NCBI GenBank assembly: GCA_013151315.1
Contig: JAADIN010000188.1
Span: 1 to 13,824 of the forward strand
DNA: 13,824 nt
Source of the DNA: Planctomycetota bacterium
Lineage (GTDB): Bacteria > Planctomycetota > Planctomycetia > Pirellulales > Lacipirellulaceae
Direction of reading: 5' to 3'
A program made the position numbers and the translations under genes. Numbering within the stretch: the stretch's first letter is position 1; each line of letters opens with the position of its first letter. The notes beneath the pieces are model-generated. The model saw only the letters and a program-made list of their open reading frames with translations. It did not search any database and was not told where the DNA came from. Shown here piece after piece: positions 1 to 6,147 of this stretch.

Positions 1-1413
1 AAACATCGGCCACATCACTCAGATTATCGGTTCGACTTTCGATGTCGAGTTCGAGGAAGATCAGCTCCCCGCGATTTACAATGCCTTGAAGATCGAGTCG
101 GAGCACAAAGGCATTAAGATCAATCTGACGGGCGAAGTCCAACAGCAGCTTGGCGGTGGCCGCGTTCGCTGCGTCGCTTTGGGAAGCACCGACGGATTGA
201 TTCGTGGCCAAGAGTGTGTCGACACGGGCAGTCCGGTGACGGTCCCCGTCGGCGAAGCGACTCTAGGCCGTGTTTTTAACGTCACCGGCGATGTCGTCGA
301 TGGACGTGGCGAAGTCAAAACCAAAGAGCGTTGGTCGATTCACCGCGACGCCCCACCACTGGAAACCCTTTCGACCAAGACCGAGCTTTTTGAAACCGGC
401 ATCAAGGTGATCGACCTGCTCACCCCGTTTGTGCGTGGTGGCAAGGCCGGTTTGTTTGGTGGTGCGGGCCTCGGCAAGACCGTCATTTGAGCTGATCGCT
501 CGAATCGCGACGGCCCACGGCGGTTACTCAGTGTTTGCTGGCGTTGGCGAGCGAACTCGTGAAGGAACCGACCTTTGGCTTGAAATGCAAGAAGCGAAGA
601 TCGGCGACACGGGCCGAAGCGTAATCGACCAAACCTGCATGGTGTTTGGCCAGATGAACGAGCCGCCAGGTGCTCGTCTGCGAGTTGCCCTTTCGGCCCT
701 GACGATGGCCGAGTATTTCCGCGACAAGACGGGTGCCGATACGCTGCTGTTTGTCGACAACATTTTTCGTTTCTCGCAAGCAGGTAGTGAAGTTTCGGCC
801 CTGCTCGGCCGGATGCCATCGGCCGTGGGTTACCAGCCGACGCTGGCGAGCGAAATGGGTGCGTTGCAAGAACGCATTGCTTCGACCGACAAGGGAGCCA
901 TTACCTCGGTGCAAGCGGTTTACGTCCCTGCCGACGATCCGACCGACCCCGCCCCGGCAACCGCATTTAGCCAACTCGATGCCTTTATTTACCTCGAACG
1001 GTCGATTTCGGAGAAGGGTATTTACCCGGCCGTCGATCCGTTGGCTTCCTCCAGCCGAATTCTCGATCCGCAGTATGTCGGCGACCGCCATTTCAATTGT
1101 GCCCGACGTGTGCAAACGATTTTACAGCGTTTCCGAGAACTGCAGGACATCATCGCCATTTTGGGTGTTGATGAGTTGCCCGAAGAAGACCGTCAGGTCG
1201 TGCATCGTGCCCGACGTATCGAGCGATTCCTTTCGCAACCGTTCTTGGTCGCCGAGGTTTTCACTGGCAAGCCGGGCGAGATCACGTCGCTAGATGATAC
1301 GATTCGCAGCTTCGAGGAAATCTGCGACGGCAAGTGGGATCATCTCCCCGAAAATGTACGTCGGAGCAATCGAGCAAGCCGAAGAACAGTGGAAGAAGAG
1401 TCTGGAGAAGTAG
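1..1413 (+). pseudogene. atpD: F1-ATPase beta subunit, 5' cut by window edge, two +1 frameshifts
   Basis: This is the catalytic beta subunit of the F1Fo-ATP synthase. The window starts a few codons into the gene, and reading begins at base 2. Segment 1 (2-487) carries the N-terminal barrel and the Walker A loop GGAGLGKT, then meets TGA at 488-490. Segment 2 (489-1353) continues with ELIARIATAHGGYS, GERTREG, the Walker B region LLFVDNIFRF and the SALLGRMPSAVGYQPTL region. Segment 3 (1354-1413) gives MYVGAIEQAEEQWKKSLEK and a TAG stop. Each junction needs a +1 shift. Against the remembered family sequence, two residues (usually LT) are missing at the first and three (usually QAF) at the second, which is a loss of 5 and 8 nt. 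Everything else is highly conserved and atpC downstream is intact. Either this copy is recently broken or the assembly has errors; the sequence alone cannot decide. The identity is secure. Confidence 0.9.
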
Positions 1414-1445
1414 TCGTTAGTGATTAGTCGTTAGTCGTTCGTTAG
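1411..1445. repeat. Heptamer array, consensus TAGTCGT
   Basis: Four 7-bp units, TAGTCGT, TAGTGAT, TAGTCGT and TAGTCGT, run from 1411 to 1438 and end in a degenerate TCGTTAG. The first three bases of the array are the atpD stop codon. GAATTC follows at 1445-1450, just before atpC. The 7-bp period is seen directly; any function is unknown. Confidence 0.85.
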
Positions 1446-1457
1446 AATTCGGTGAGT

Positions 1458-1874
1458 ATGTCAACTGAAACATCTACCTCTGCCTTGCGTTGCGTTGTCG
1501 TGACGCCAGAAGAAACGGTCCTTGAGTGCGAGGCCGACTTTGTCGTGCTGCCGTTGTTCGATGGCGAAGTCGGCATAGCGCCGCTGCATAGCCCGATGAT
1601 CGGTCGACTCGGGTTTGGCGAATTGCGAATCCGCAGCGGTTCGGAAACAACCCGTTACTATGTCGATGGCGGCTTTGTGCAGGTGGCCGACAATTTGGTC
1701 TCGGTGCTCACGAATCGGGCCATCAAGTCCGAGGACGTTGACAGTGAAGCTGCTCAGGAGCAACTGGAAAGCTCGCTGAAGACTCCCGTTGCTGGCGAAG
1801 AGCAACTGGCAATCCGCAATCGGGTCCAATCTCAGGCTCGGGCGCAGTTGCGAATTGCGAAACGGGCAAAGTAG
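1458..1874 (+). CDS. atpC: F1-ATPase epsilon subunit
   Basis: The epsilon subunit is part of the central stalk of F1 and restrains ATP hydrolysis. The 138-residue product has the family's N-terminal beta-sandwich: a start like RCVVVTPEETVLECEADFVVLP, the GEVGIAPLHSPMIGRLGFGELRI region and the YYVDGGFVQVADNLVSVL region. These are followed by a helical C-terminal part of about 50 residues rich in Gln, Glu and Arg. It lies 44 nt after the atpD stop on the same strand, the usual order in the atp operon. The ATG at 1458 is chosen; a GTG at 1452 (two codons earlier) is also possible. No clear Shine-Dalgarno sequence precedes either, because the spacer is taken up by the heptamer array. The frame is intact, unlike atpD. 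Confidence 0.93.
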   Translation: MSTETSTSALRCVVVTPEETVLECEADFVVLPLFDGEVGIAPLHSPMIGRLGFGELRIRSGSETTRYYVDGGFVQVADNLVSVLTNRAIKSEDVDSEAAQEQLESSLKTPVAGEEQLAIRNRVQSQARAQLRIAKRAK

Positions 1875-1898
1875 GTCCGCGAAGACGCAAGCGTGGAT

Positions 1899-2246
1899 TT
1901 AGATCGCCTCGGGGCCCCGTTCGCCGGTGCGAATGCGGATGCAATCGTCGAGCGGTAGGACGAAAATTTTCCCGTCGCCGAGTTGTCCTTCGCCACCCGA
2001 GCGGCCACCTTCGATGATTGCGTCGATCGTCGGCTGCACGAACTCGTCGTTGACGGCGATCTGAAGCTGCACTTTTCTCAGCAGATTGACCGAAATTTCG
2101 CGGCCCCGATAGACCTCGGTCTGCCCCTTTTGGCGGCCAAAGCCTTGGACATCCATGATCGTCAGCCGGACGACTTCGACTTTGGAGAGGGCCGCCTTGA
2201 CGTCGTCCAATTTGCTGGGCTGAATGATGGCAAGTATGAGCTTCAT
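1899..2246 (-). CDS. glnB: PII nitrogen regulatory protein
   Basis: PII proteins are trimeric sensors of ATP/ADP and 2-oxoglutarate that control AmtB and nitrogen enzymes. The 115-residue product has the family framework: MKLILAIIQPSKLDDVKAAL at the start, the GFGRQKGQTEVYRG T-loop (about 35-48), Lys58, the GDGKIFV motif (90-96) and the IRIRTGERG C-loop. Two features are unusual. Position 51, the Tyr uridylylated by GlnD in E. coli, is Ile (YRGREIS), although Tyr46 is kept. The B-loop before GDGK has about three extra residues (GGRSGGEGQ). The gene follows amtB on the same strand, which favours a GlnK-like role on the transporter. It converges with atpC, leaving 24 nt between the stop codons. 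The ATG is preceded by GAATTCAA and a heptamer array, with no clear Shine-Dalgarno sequence. Confidence 0.95.
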   Translation of the reverse strand: MKLILAIIQPSKLDDVKAALSKVEVVRLTIMDVQGFGRQKGQTEVYRGREISVNLLRKVQLQIAVNDEFVQPTIDAIIEGGRSGGEGQLGDGKIFVLPLDDCIRIRTGERGPEAI

Positions 2247-2271
2247 TTGAATTCGACGGATTGTAGAAAAT

Positions 2272-2341
2272 CGGCGGAATGCGGATTGCGGAAGTCACTT
2301 ATCTTAATTCCGCAATCCGCAATCCGCAATCCGCATTCAAA
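2272..2341. repeat. Heptamer arrays (GAWTGCG / AATCCGC) forming an inverted repeat upstream of glnB
   Basis: One arm (2272-2292) reads CGGCGGA, ATGCGGA, TTGCGGA. The opposite arm (2307-2334) reads ATTCCGC and then AATCCGC three times. The arms stay in the same 7-bp register across the 14-bp gap, as 2272 and 2307 are 35 bp apart. The ends (2277-2292 and 2324-2339) are perfect 16-bp inverted copies, so the array can fold into a stem. It lies in the amtB-glnB spacer, 25-95 bp before the glnB start. Confidence 0.85.
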
Positions 2342-2344
2342 ACA

Positions 2345-2405
2345 GGACGCCCCGGCCTAGGCAGGAATTAGGCGGAAAACCTACCCAGGCCTGTTGGGGC
2401 ATCCT
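2345..2405. repeat. Imperfect inverted repeat (stem-loop) in the amtB-glnB spacer
   Basis: AGGACGCCCCGGCCTAGG on the left pairs imperfectly with the stretch ending in TTGGGGCATCCT on the right, around a loop near 2366-2380. Some mismatches would be G-U pairs in RNA. No T-run follows on the minus strand, so it is not a typical intrinsic terminator. The 12-mer GGACGCCCCGGC (2346-2357) recurs inverted at 8172-8183. Confidence 0.6.
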
Positions 2406-2416
2406 TAACGGGGTGC

Positions 2417-2448
2417 CAAAGCCCCGGGATTGCAATCCCGGGGCTTTG
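2417..2448. repeat. Perfect 32-bp palindrome just after amtB
   Basis: The left arm CAAAGCCCCGGGATTG is followed directly by its exact reverse complement, with no spacer. The palindrome starts 18 bp after the amtB stop codon. A related palindrome lies at 13117-13154. There is no T-tract on the minus-strand side, so it is more like a REP-type intergenic element or transcript-end stabiliser than a standard terminator. Confidence 0.85.
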
Positions 2449-2466
2449 ACGATTTGAAACGGTGGC

Positions 2467-3909
2467 TTACGACCCGGCGTAGGCCTTCATGCCGTGCTCG
2501 GTCAAGTCGAGGCCCTGCTGTTCTTCCGCCGCACTGACGCGGAGGATGCCGATGGCCTTGAGTATCGAGAACAGAATGAACATCGTGACAAACGCCCAAA
2601 CGCAGATGATGACGGTCGACTTCAACTGGACGAAGAAGAACTCGCCTTGAGATTCAATTCCGTCGGGCAAATCGCCAAAAATCCCCGTGGCAAGTCCGCC
2701 CCAGACGCCACACAAGCCGTGTACCGGCCATGCGCCAACGGGGTCATCGATTTTGAGCCTGTCTAGCAGCATGATTCCCAGAACCACAAGGACCCCGGCA
2801 ACTAAGCCAATGGTCAGCGATTCGCCTTGCGAGACGCGGTCGCAGTTGGCGGTGATGCCAACCAAACCTGCGAGTGTGCCGTTGAGCGCCATCGTCACAT
2901 CAGGTTTTCCGAACAATATCCATGCGAAGAACATGGCCGAGACGGCTCCGCCTGCTGCTGCGATGGTCGTGGTCAAAGCGATGTAAGTCGTTGCTTCGGC
3001 ATTGGCAAAACCGTCGTAGGTCAATTGGCTGCCCGGGTTGAAGCCGTACCACCCGACCCAGAGGATGAAGACGCCTAATGCGGCAAAAGCGATATTATGC
3101 CCAGGCATAGGAACGGATTTTCCGTTGACATACCTCCCCAACCGTGGCCCGAGGACGATCGCGCCAGCTAAGCCGGCGAACCCTCCGACGGCATGCACGA
3201 CGATCGATCCGGCAAAGTCCTGGAATCCCATTTGGTCAAGGAATCCTCCGCCCCATTTCCAGAAGCCGCTAATCGGGTAAACCAGTCCGGTGAGAATGGC
3301 GGAGTAGATCAAATAGGCCTTGAACTGCATTCGGCCGGCGACCGCACCGGAGACGATGGTCGCTGCGGTCGCTGCAAAAGCAACTTGGAATAGAAAGTCG
3401 ACAGCGGAAGAAGCGTAAGGGGCCCCATCGGAGTCGTTGGGTGCGACATCCCACGAGCCATCGTCGGCCATTTGGGCATCGCGCGTAACCCAAGGCCCGT
3501 CGTATCCGAAGTAGGGGCTGTCGGTTCCGCTGTACATGATCCCCCATCCGATAAACAGATAGAGTAGGACGCCGACGGCAAGGTCCATCACGTTCTTAAA
3601 GAGGATATTGACGGTATTTTTCGCCGAATTCAGGCCAACTTCGAGCATGGCGAAACCTGCTTGCATGAAGATGACCAACACGGCGCAGATAAACATAATG
3701 AGCGTGTTGATCGTCCAACCCATCTCCCAGCGGAGGTCGGAGTAGTCGATTTCTGCAGTTTCTTCGGCTGCCGTTTCGGTTGTTTCAGCGACCGTTGGTG
3801 CCTCGGCATCTTGCGCAAAAGCGGTGGTTGTTCCGCCCAGCGGAGCGAGTGCCAATACCACTGTGACAAGGAGCAACCAAGCCCCTTTTTCCCATACAGA
3901 ACCAGTCAT
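2467..3909 (-). CDS. amtB: Ammonium transporter
   Basis: This is an Amt/Rh-family channel for ammonium uptake in the inner membrane. The 480-residue product begins with a signal peptide (about 1-32, ending TTTAFA) and an Ala/Thr/Glu-rich acidic linker (33-56), then has about eleven membrane segments. Visible family landmarks are FAMLEVGLNSAKN (86-98), the FQVAFAATAATIVSGAVAGR segment, the signature from Asp231 (DFAGSIVVHAVGG), and the twin pore histidines His239 and His397 (GAWPVHGLCGVWGG). The C-terminal tail GLDLTEHGMKAYAG is the part that contacts PII proteins in this family. The ATG at 3909 is chosen because AAGGCG lies 6 nt upstream; a longer frame up to 4038 has a non-conserved N-terminus. 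glnB follows 220 bp downstream, and a sigma-54 promoter match lies about 110 bp upstream. Confidence 0.96.
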   Translation of the reverse strand: MTGSVWEKGAWLLLVTVVLALAPLGGTTTAFAQDAEAPTVAETTETAAEETAEIDYSDLRWEMGWTINTLIMFICAVLVIFMQAGFAMLEVGLNSAKNTVNILFKNVMDLAVGVLLYLFIGWGIMYSGTDSPYFGYDGPWVTRDAQMADDGSWDVAPNDSDGAPYASSAVDFLFQVAFAATAATIVSGAVAGRMQFKAYLIYSAILTGLVYPISGFWKWGGGFLDQMGFQDFAGSIVVHAVGGFAGLAGAIVLGPRLGRYVNGKSVPMPGHNIAFAALGVFILWVGWYGFNPGSQLTYDGFANAEATTYIALTTTIAAAGGAVSAMFFAWILFGKPDVTMALNGTLAGLVGITANCDRVSQGESLTIGLVAGVLVVLGIMLLDRLKIDDPVGAWPVHGLCGVWGGLATGIFGDLPDGIESQGEFFFVQLKSTVIICVWAFVTMFILFSILKAIGILRVSAAEEQQGLDLTEHGMKAYAGS

Positions 3910-4016
3910 AAAATTCGCCTTTTTCGTAAGTGGGTGAACAGAAGGGATGCGCGGAATCGCAGTCTTGCGTTTTGGAGAAATCCGCCTAAGGGACCATTGG
4001 GTCGAAGCAGCTTCCG

Positions 4017-4032
4017 AGCAATTGGTGTGCCA
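4017..4032 (-). promoter_or_regulatory. Sigma-54 (RpoN) promoter of amtB-glnB
   Basis: On the minus strand the sequence is TGGCACACCAATTGCT. This is the -24 element TGGCAC, exactly 5 bp, then the -12 element TTGCT, matching the consensus TGGCAC-N5-TTGCW. Transcription would start near 4006 and leave a leader of roughly 95 nt before the amtB ATG. The context fits, since amtB and glnK genes are classic sigma-54/NtrC targets in proteobacteria. Confidence 0.8.
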
Positions 4033-4095
4033 AGCCAACAGGTCGACGGGGCTTGAGCAGAGAGTATTGATCGCAAGTCCAATTCAGACAGGAAC

Positions 4096-4125
4096 TTACT
4101 GATAGCAGTAAAAGATTATTTACTG
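4096..4125. promoter_or_regulatory. Candidate enhancer site with TTACTG half-sites upstream of the sigma-54 promoter
   Basis: Three half-sites are present: TTACTG (4096-4101), CAGTAA (4106-4111) and TTACTG within TTTACTG (4119-4125). They make two overlapping dyads, TTACTG-N4-CAGTAA and CAGTAAA-N6-TTTACTG. They lie 64-93 bp upstream of the -24 element, a position typical of activators of sigma-54 promoters. The motif is not the E. coli NtrC consensus, so the protein is unknown. Confidence 0.45.
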
Positions 4126-4308
4126 GAGACGACCGCTGCGAGGAGATGGCCGTGCCTGTGTCTTGGTCAGGTCGTGACGCGCAGCTAGGCAGGAGGGTTT
4201 ACGGGGTGTGACGGCCAAGGAAACAGAATTATACGCTAAGCTGCGAATTCCTCGGGTGTACTCAGTGGTAATTTTTTCTTCCTATTTTTTGTTGTGGGTT
4301 CATCAGAA

Positions 4309-4321
4309 TACCAACTTGGTA
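4309..4321. promoter_or_regulatory. Small dyad TACCAA-C-TTGGTA, possible operator
   Basis: This is a perfect 6-1-6 inverted repeat 112 bp before the sulfatase start. TGGTAATT occurs here (4317-4324) and again at 4266-4273, 51 bp away. It could be an operator for the sulfatase gene, but a dyad this short can arise by chance. Confidence 0.25.
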
Positions 4322-4432
4322 ATTATCCTGCCGACTTCTTTGGGAGGTTTGCGTGAATGAGGGGGGGGTGGTACCCTGCGGGCCTTCTCAAGCGTTCCCC
4401 TTTTGTGCTACATCCTCCAAGGAGCAAGCAAC

Positions 4433-6046
4433 ATGGTCCGAACAAACCACGGGCTGTTACTAACAGCCGCTATTTTCAGCATCGGCCTGATCACCGGTAC
4501 CGCCGATATCGCATCGGCACAGCAGAAGCGTCCAAATATTGTCATTATCTGGGGGGATGATATTGGGCAGTCGAATGTTAGCGCCTACACACGAGGCCTC
4601 ATGGGATATCAAACACCCAATATCGACAGTATCGCCCGTCAAGGCATGATGTTTACCGATTACTATGCCGAGCAAAGCTGCACGGCCGGCCGGGCCTCGT
4701 TCATCACAGGGCAACACGGCATGCGAACGGGCCTCACCAAGGTCGGCATGCCGGGTGCCACACAAGGGTTGCAGAAGGAAGATCCCACCATCGCTGGGTT
4801 ATTGAAGGCCCACGGATACGCTACTGGCCAGTTCGGGAAGAATCATCTTGGCGACCGGAATGAGTTTCTTCCCACCGTTCATGGCTTTGATGAATTTTAC
4901 GGCAACTTGTATCACCTTAACGCTGAAGAAGAACCCGAGCATCGAGACTACCCTAAAGACCCTAAATTCCGAGCGAAGTATGGTCCACGTGGAGTGATGG
5001 ACTGCAAGGCAAGCGACAAGGATGATCCGACCGTCGACCCGCGGTTTGGTCGAGTGGGCAAACAGACCATCGTCGATACGGGGCCGTTAACCAAGAAGCG
5101 AATGGAAACCATAGACGACGACGTTGCAAATCGTGCTGCGGATTTCATCGCGAGGAAATCGAAATCGGACGAGCCATTTTTTATCTGGGTCAACTTTACT
5201 CACATGCATTTTCGTACGCATGTGAAGCCCGAGAGCAAGGGTCAGTCGGGGCGCTGGATGAGCGATTACACCGATGCCATGATGGATCACGACAAGAATG
5301 TTGGCACCGTGTTGAAGGCTTTGGAAGATGCGGGGCTCGCCGACAATACGTTTGTCATGTATAGCACCGACAATGGTCCGCACATGAACACATGGCCGGA
5401 TGGAGGCATGACTCCCTTTCGCAATGAAAAGAACTCGAACTGGGAAGGGGCTTACCGAGTTCCTTGCATGGTCCGTTGGCCTGGCAAGATCAAGCCGGGG
5501 GCAGTTTCTAATGAAATTGCTTCTCACCTCGACTGGCTGCCGACGCTGCTTGCCATGGCAGGTGACGCGAATGTGACCGAGAAACTTCTCAAAGGCCATC
5601 AAGCAGGAGGCACCTCTTACCAGGTGCACCTCGATGGTTTTAATCTCTTGCCCTATCTAACAGGCGAAACCGAAGATTGCCCTCGCGATTCGTTTTTGTA
5701 TTGCAACGACGATCAGCAGTTGACCGCTCTGCGGTACGACAATTGGAAGCTCGTGTTTCTGGAGCAACGCGTGCGAGGAACTCTGCAAATTTGGGCCGAG
5801 CCCTTTGTTTCGTTGAGGCTGCCAAAGATTTTCAACCTCCGCCTCGATCCCTACGAGCGGGCGGATGTGACTTCGAACAGCTACTACGATTGGATGATTG
5901 ACCGTGCCTACTTGCTGGTTCCTGCGCAGGAATACGTGGGGAAATTCTTGATGACGTTCAAGGATTATCCAGCACGTCAGAAGGCGGGTAGCTTTAATTT
6001 GGACGATGTCATGCGAAAACTTCAGGAAGGTGGCGGCAGCAAGTAG
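4433..6046 (+). CDS. Exported sulfatase (formylglycine type I)
   Basis: This enzyme hydrolyses sulfate esters outside the cytoplasm. The 537-residue product has a signal peptide (about 1-29, ending ADIASA). Active-site landmarks are the metal ligands Asp42 and Asp43 (IIWGDDIG), the formylglycine precursor Cys83 in CTAGR, Lys136 and His138 (GKNHLGD), His257/His259 (NFTHMHF), and Asp313-Asn314 (STDNGPH). The family, with GQSNVSAYTRG and MMFTDYYAEQ near the active site, is usually annotated arylsulfatase; the natural substrate is unknown. The ATG at 4433 is preceded by AAGGAG with 8 nt spacing. A TTG at 4403 in the same frame has no such site and would spoil the signal peptide. A maturase (formylglycine-generating enzyme) must be encoded elsewhere. 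An exported HAD hydrolase follows 101 bp downstream. Confidence 0.95.
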   Translation: MVRTNHGLLLTAAIFSIGLITGTADIASAQQKRPNIVIIWGDDIGQSNVSAYTRGLMGYQTPNIDSIARQGMMFTDYYAEQSCTAGRASFITGQHGMRTGLTKVGMPGATQGLQKEDPTIAGLLKAHGYATGQFGKNHLGDRNEFLPTVHGFDEFYGNLYHLNAEEEPEHRDYPKDPKFRAKYGPRGVMDCKASDKDDPTVDPRFGRVGKQTIVDTGPLTKKRMETIDDDVANRAADFIARKSKSDEPFFIWVNFTHMHFRTHVKPESKGQSGRWMSDYTDAMMDHDKNVGTVLKALEDAGLADNTFVMYSTDNGPHMNTWPDGGMTPFRNEKNSNWEGAYRVPCMVRWPGKIKPGAVSNEIASHLDWLPTLLAMAGDANVTEKLLKGHQAGGTSYQVHLDGFNLLPYLTGETEDCPRDSFLYCNDDQQLTALRYDNWKLVFLEQRVRGTLQIWAEPFVSLRLPKIFNLRLDPYERADVTSNSYYDWMIDRAYLLVPAQEYVGKFLMTFKDYPARQKAGSFNLDDVMRKLQEGGGSK

Positions 6047-6079
6047 ACGTCGGCCACCTGCTTTCTTTTTCAGAGCGAT

Positions 6080-6111
6080 AGGGCATCCAATTCGGATGCC
6101 CTGTTCGTTTT
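6080..6111 (+). terminator. Stem-loop after the sulfatase gene, possible intrinsic terminator
   Basis: AGGGCATCC (6080-6088), the loop AATTC and GGATGCCCT (6094-6102) form a perfect 9-bp stem, followed by the T-rich stretch GTTCGTTTT. It lies 33 bp after the sulfatase stop and 36 bp before the HAD gene, so it may end or reduce read-through. The T-run is interrupted, so termination may be partial. Confidence 0.6.
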
Positions 6112-6147
6112 CATGCATCGTTTCTCCGTTTCTCCAAGGCTATTTCC

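Larger units (their letters stand above)
3910..4432. other. Divergent intergenic region between amtB and the sulfatase gene
   Basis: These 523 bases hold no convincing gene. The half next to amtB contains the sigma-54 promoter match and the TTACTG half-site cluster. The middle (4130-4220) shows only short inverted matches such as TGGCCGT (4147) with ACGGCCA (4210). The half next to the sulfatase has T-rich tracts (4271-4291), a 13-bp dyad at 4309-4321 and a run of eight or more G near 4360. I could not pick a sigma-70-type promoter for the sulfatase with confidence. Confidence 0.6.

Noticed and set aside
482..492. ATT TGA G in atpD resembles the CTT TGA C slip site of prfB, suggesting a programmed +1 frameshift.
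   Set aside because: There is no Shine-Dalgarno-like stimulator just upstream, the shifted product would still lack two conserved residues, and a second unrelated shift follows at 1353.
3910..4038. Longer N-terminus for AmtB (start at 4038).
   Set aside because: The ATG at 3909 has a ribosome binding site and opens directly into a signal peptide; the longer form would put a polar 43-residue stretch in front and overlap the promoter leader.
4130..4220. Possible structured RNA in the amtB-sulfatase gap, from short complementary stretches such as TGGCCGT/ACGGCCA.
   Set aside because: The stems are short, far apart and unsupported by any recognisable RNA family; I see no tRNA or rRNA in the window.
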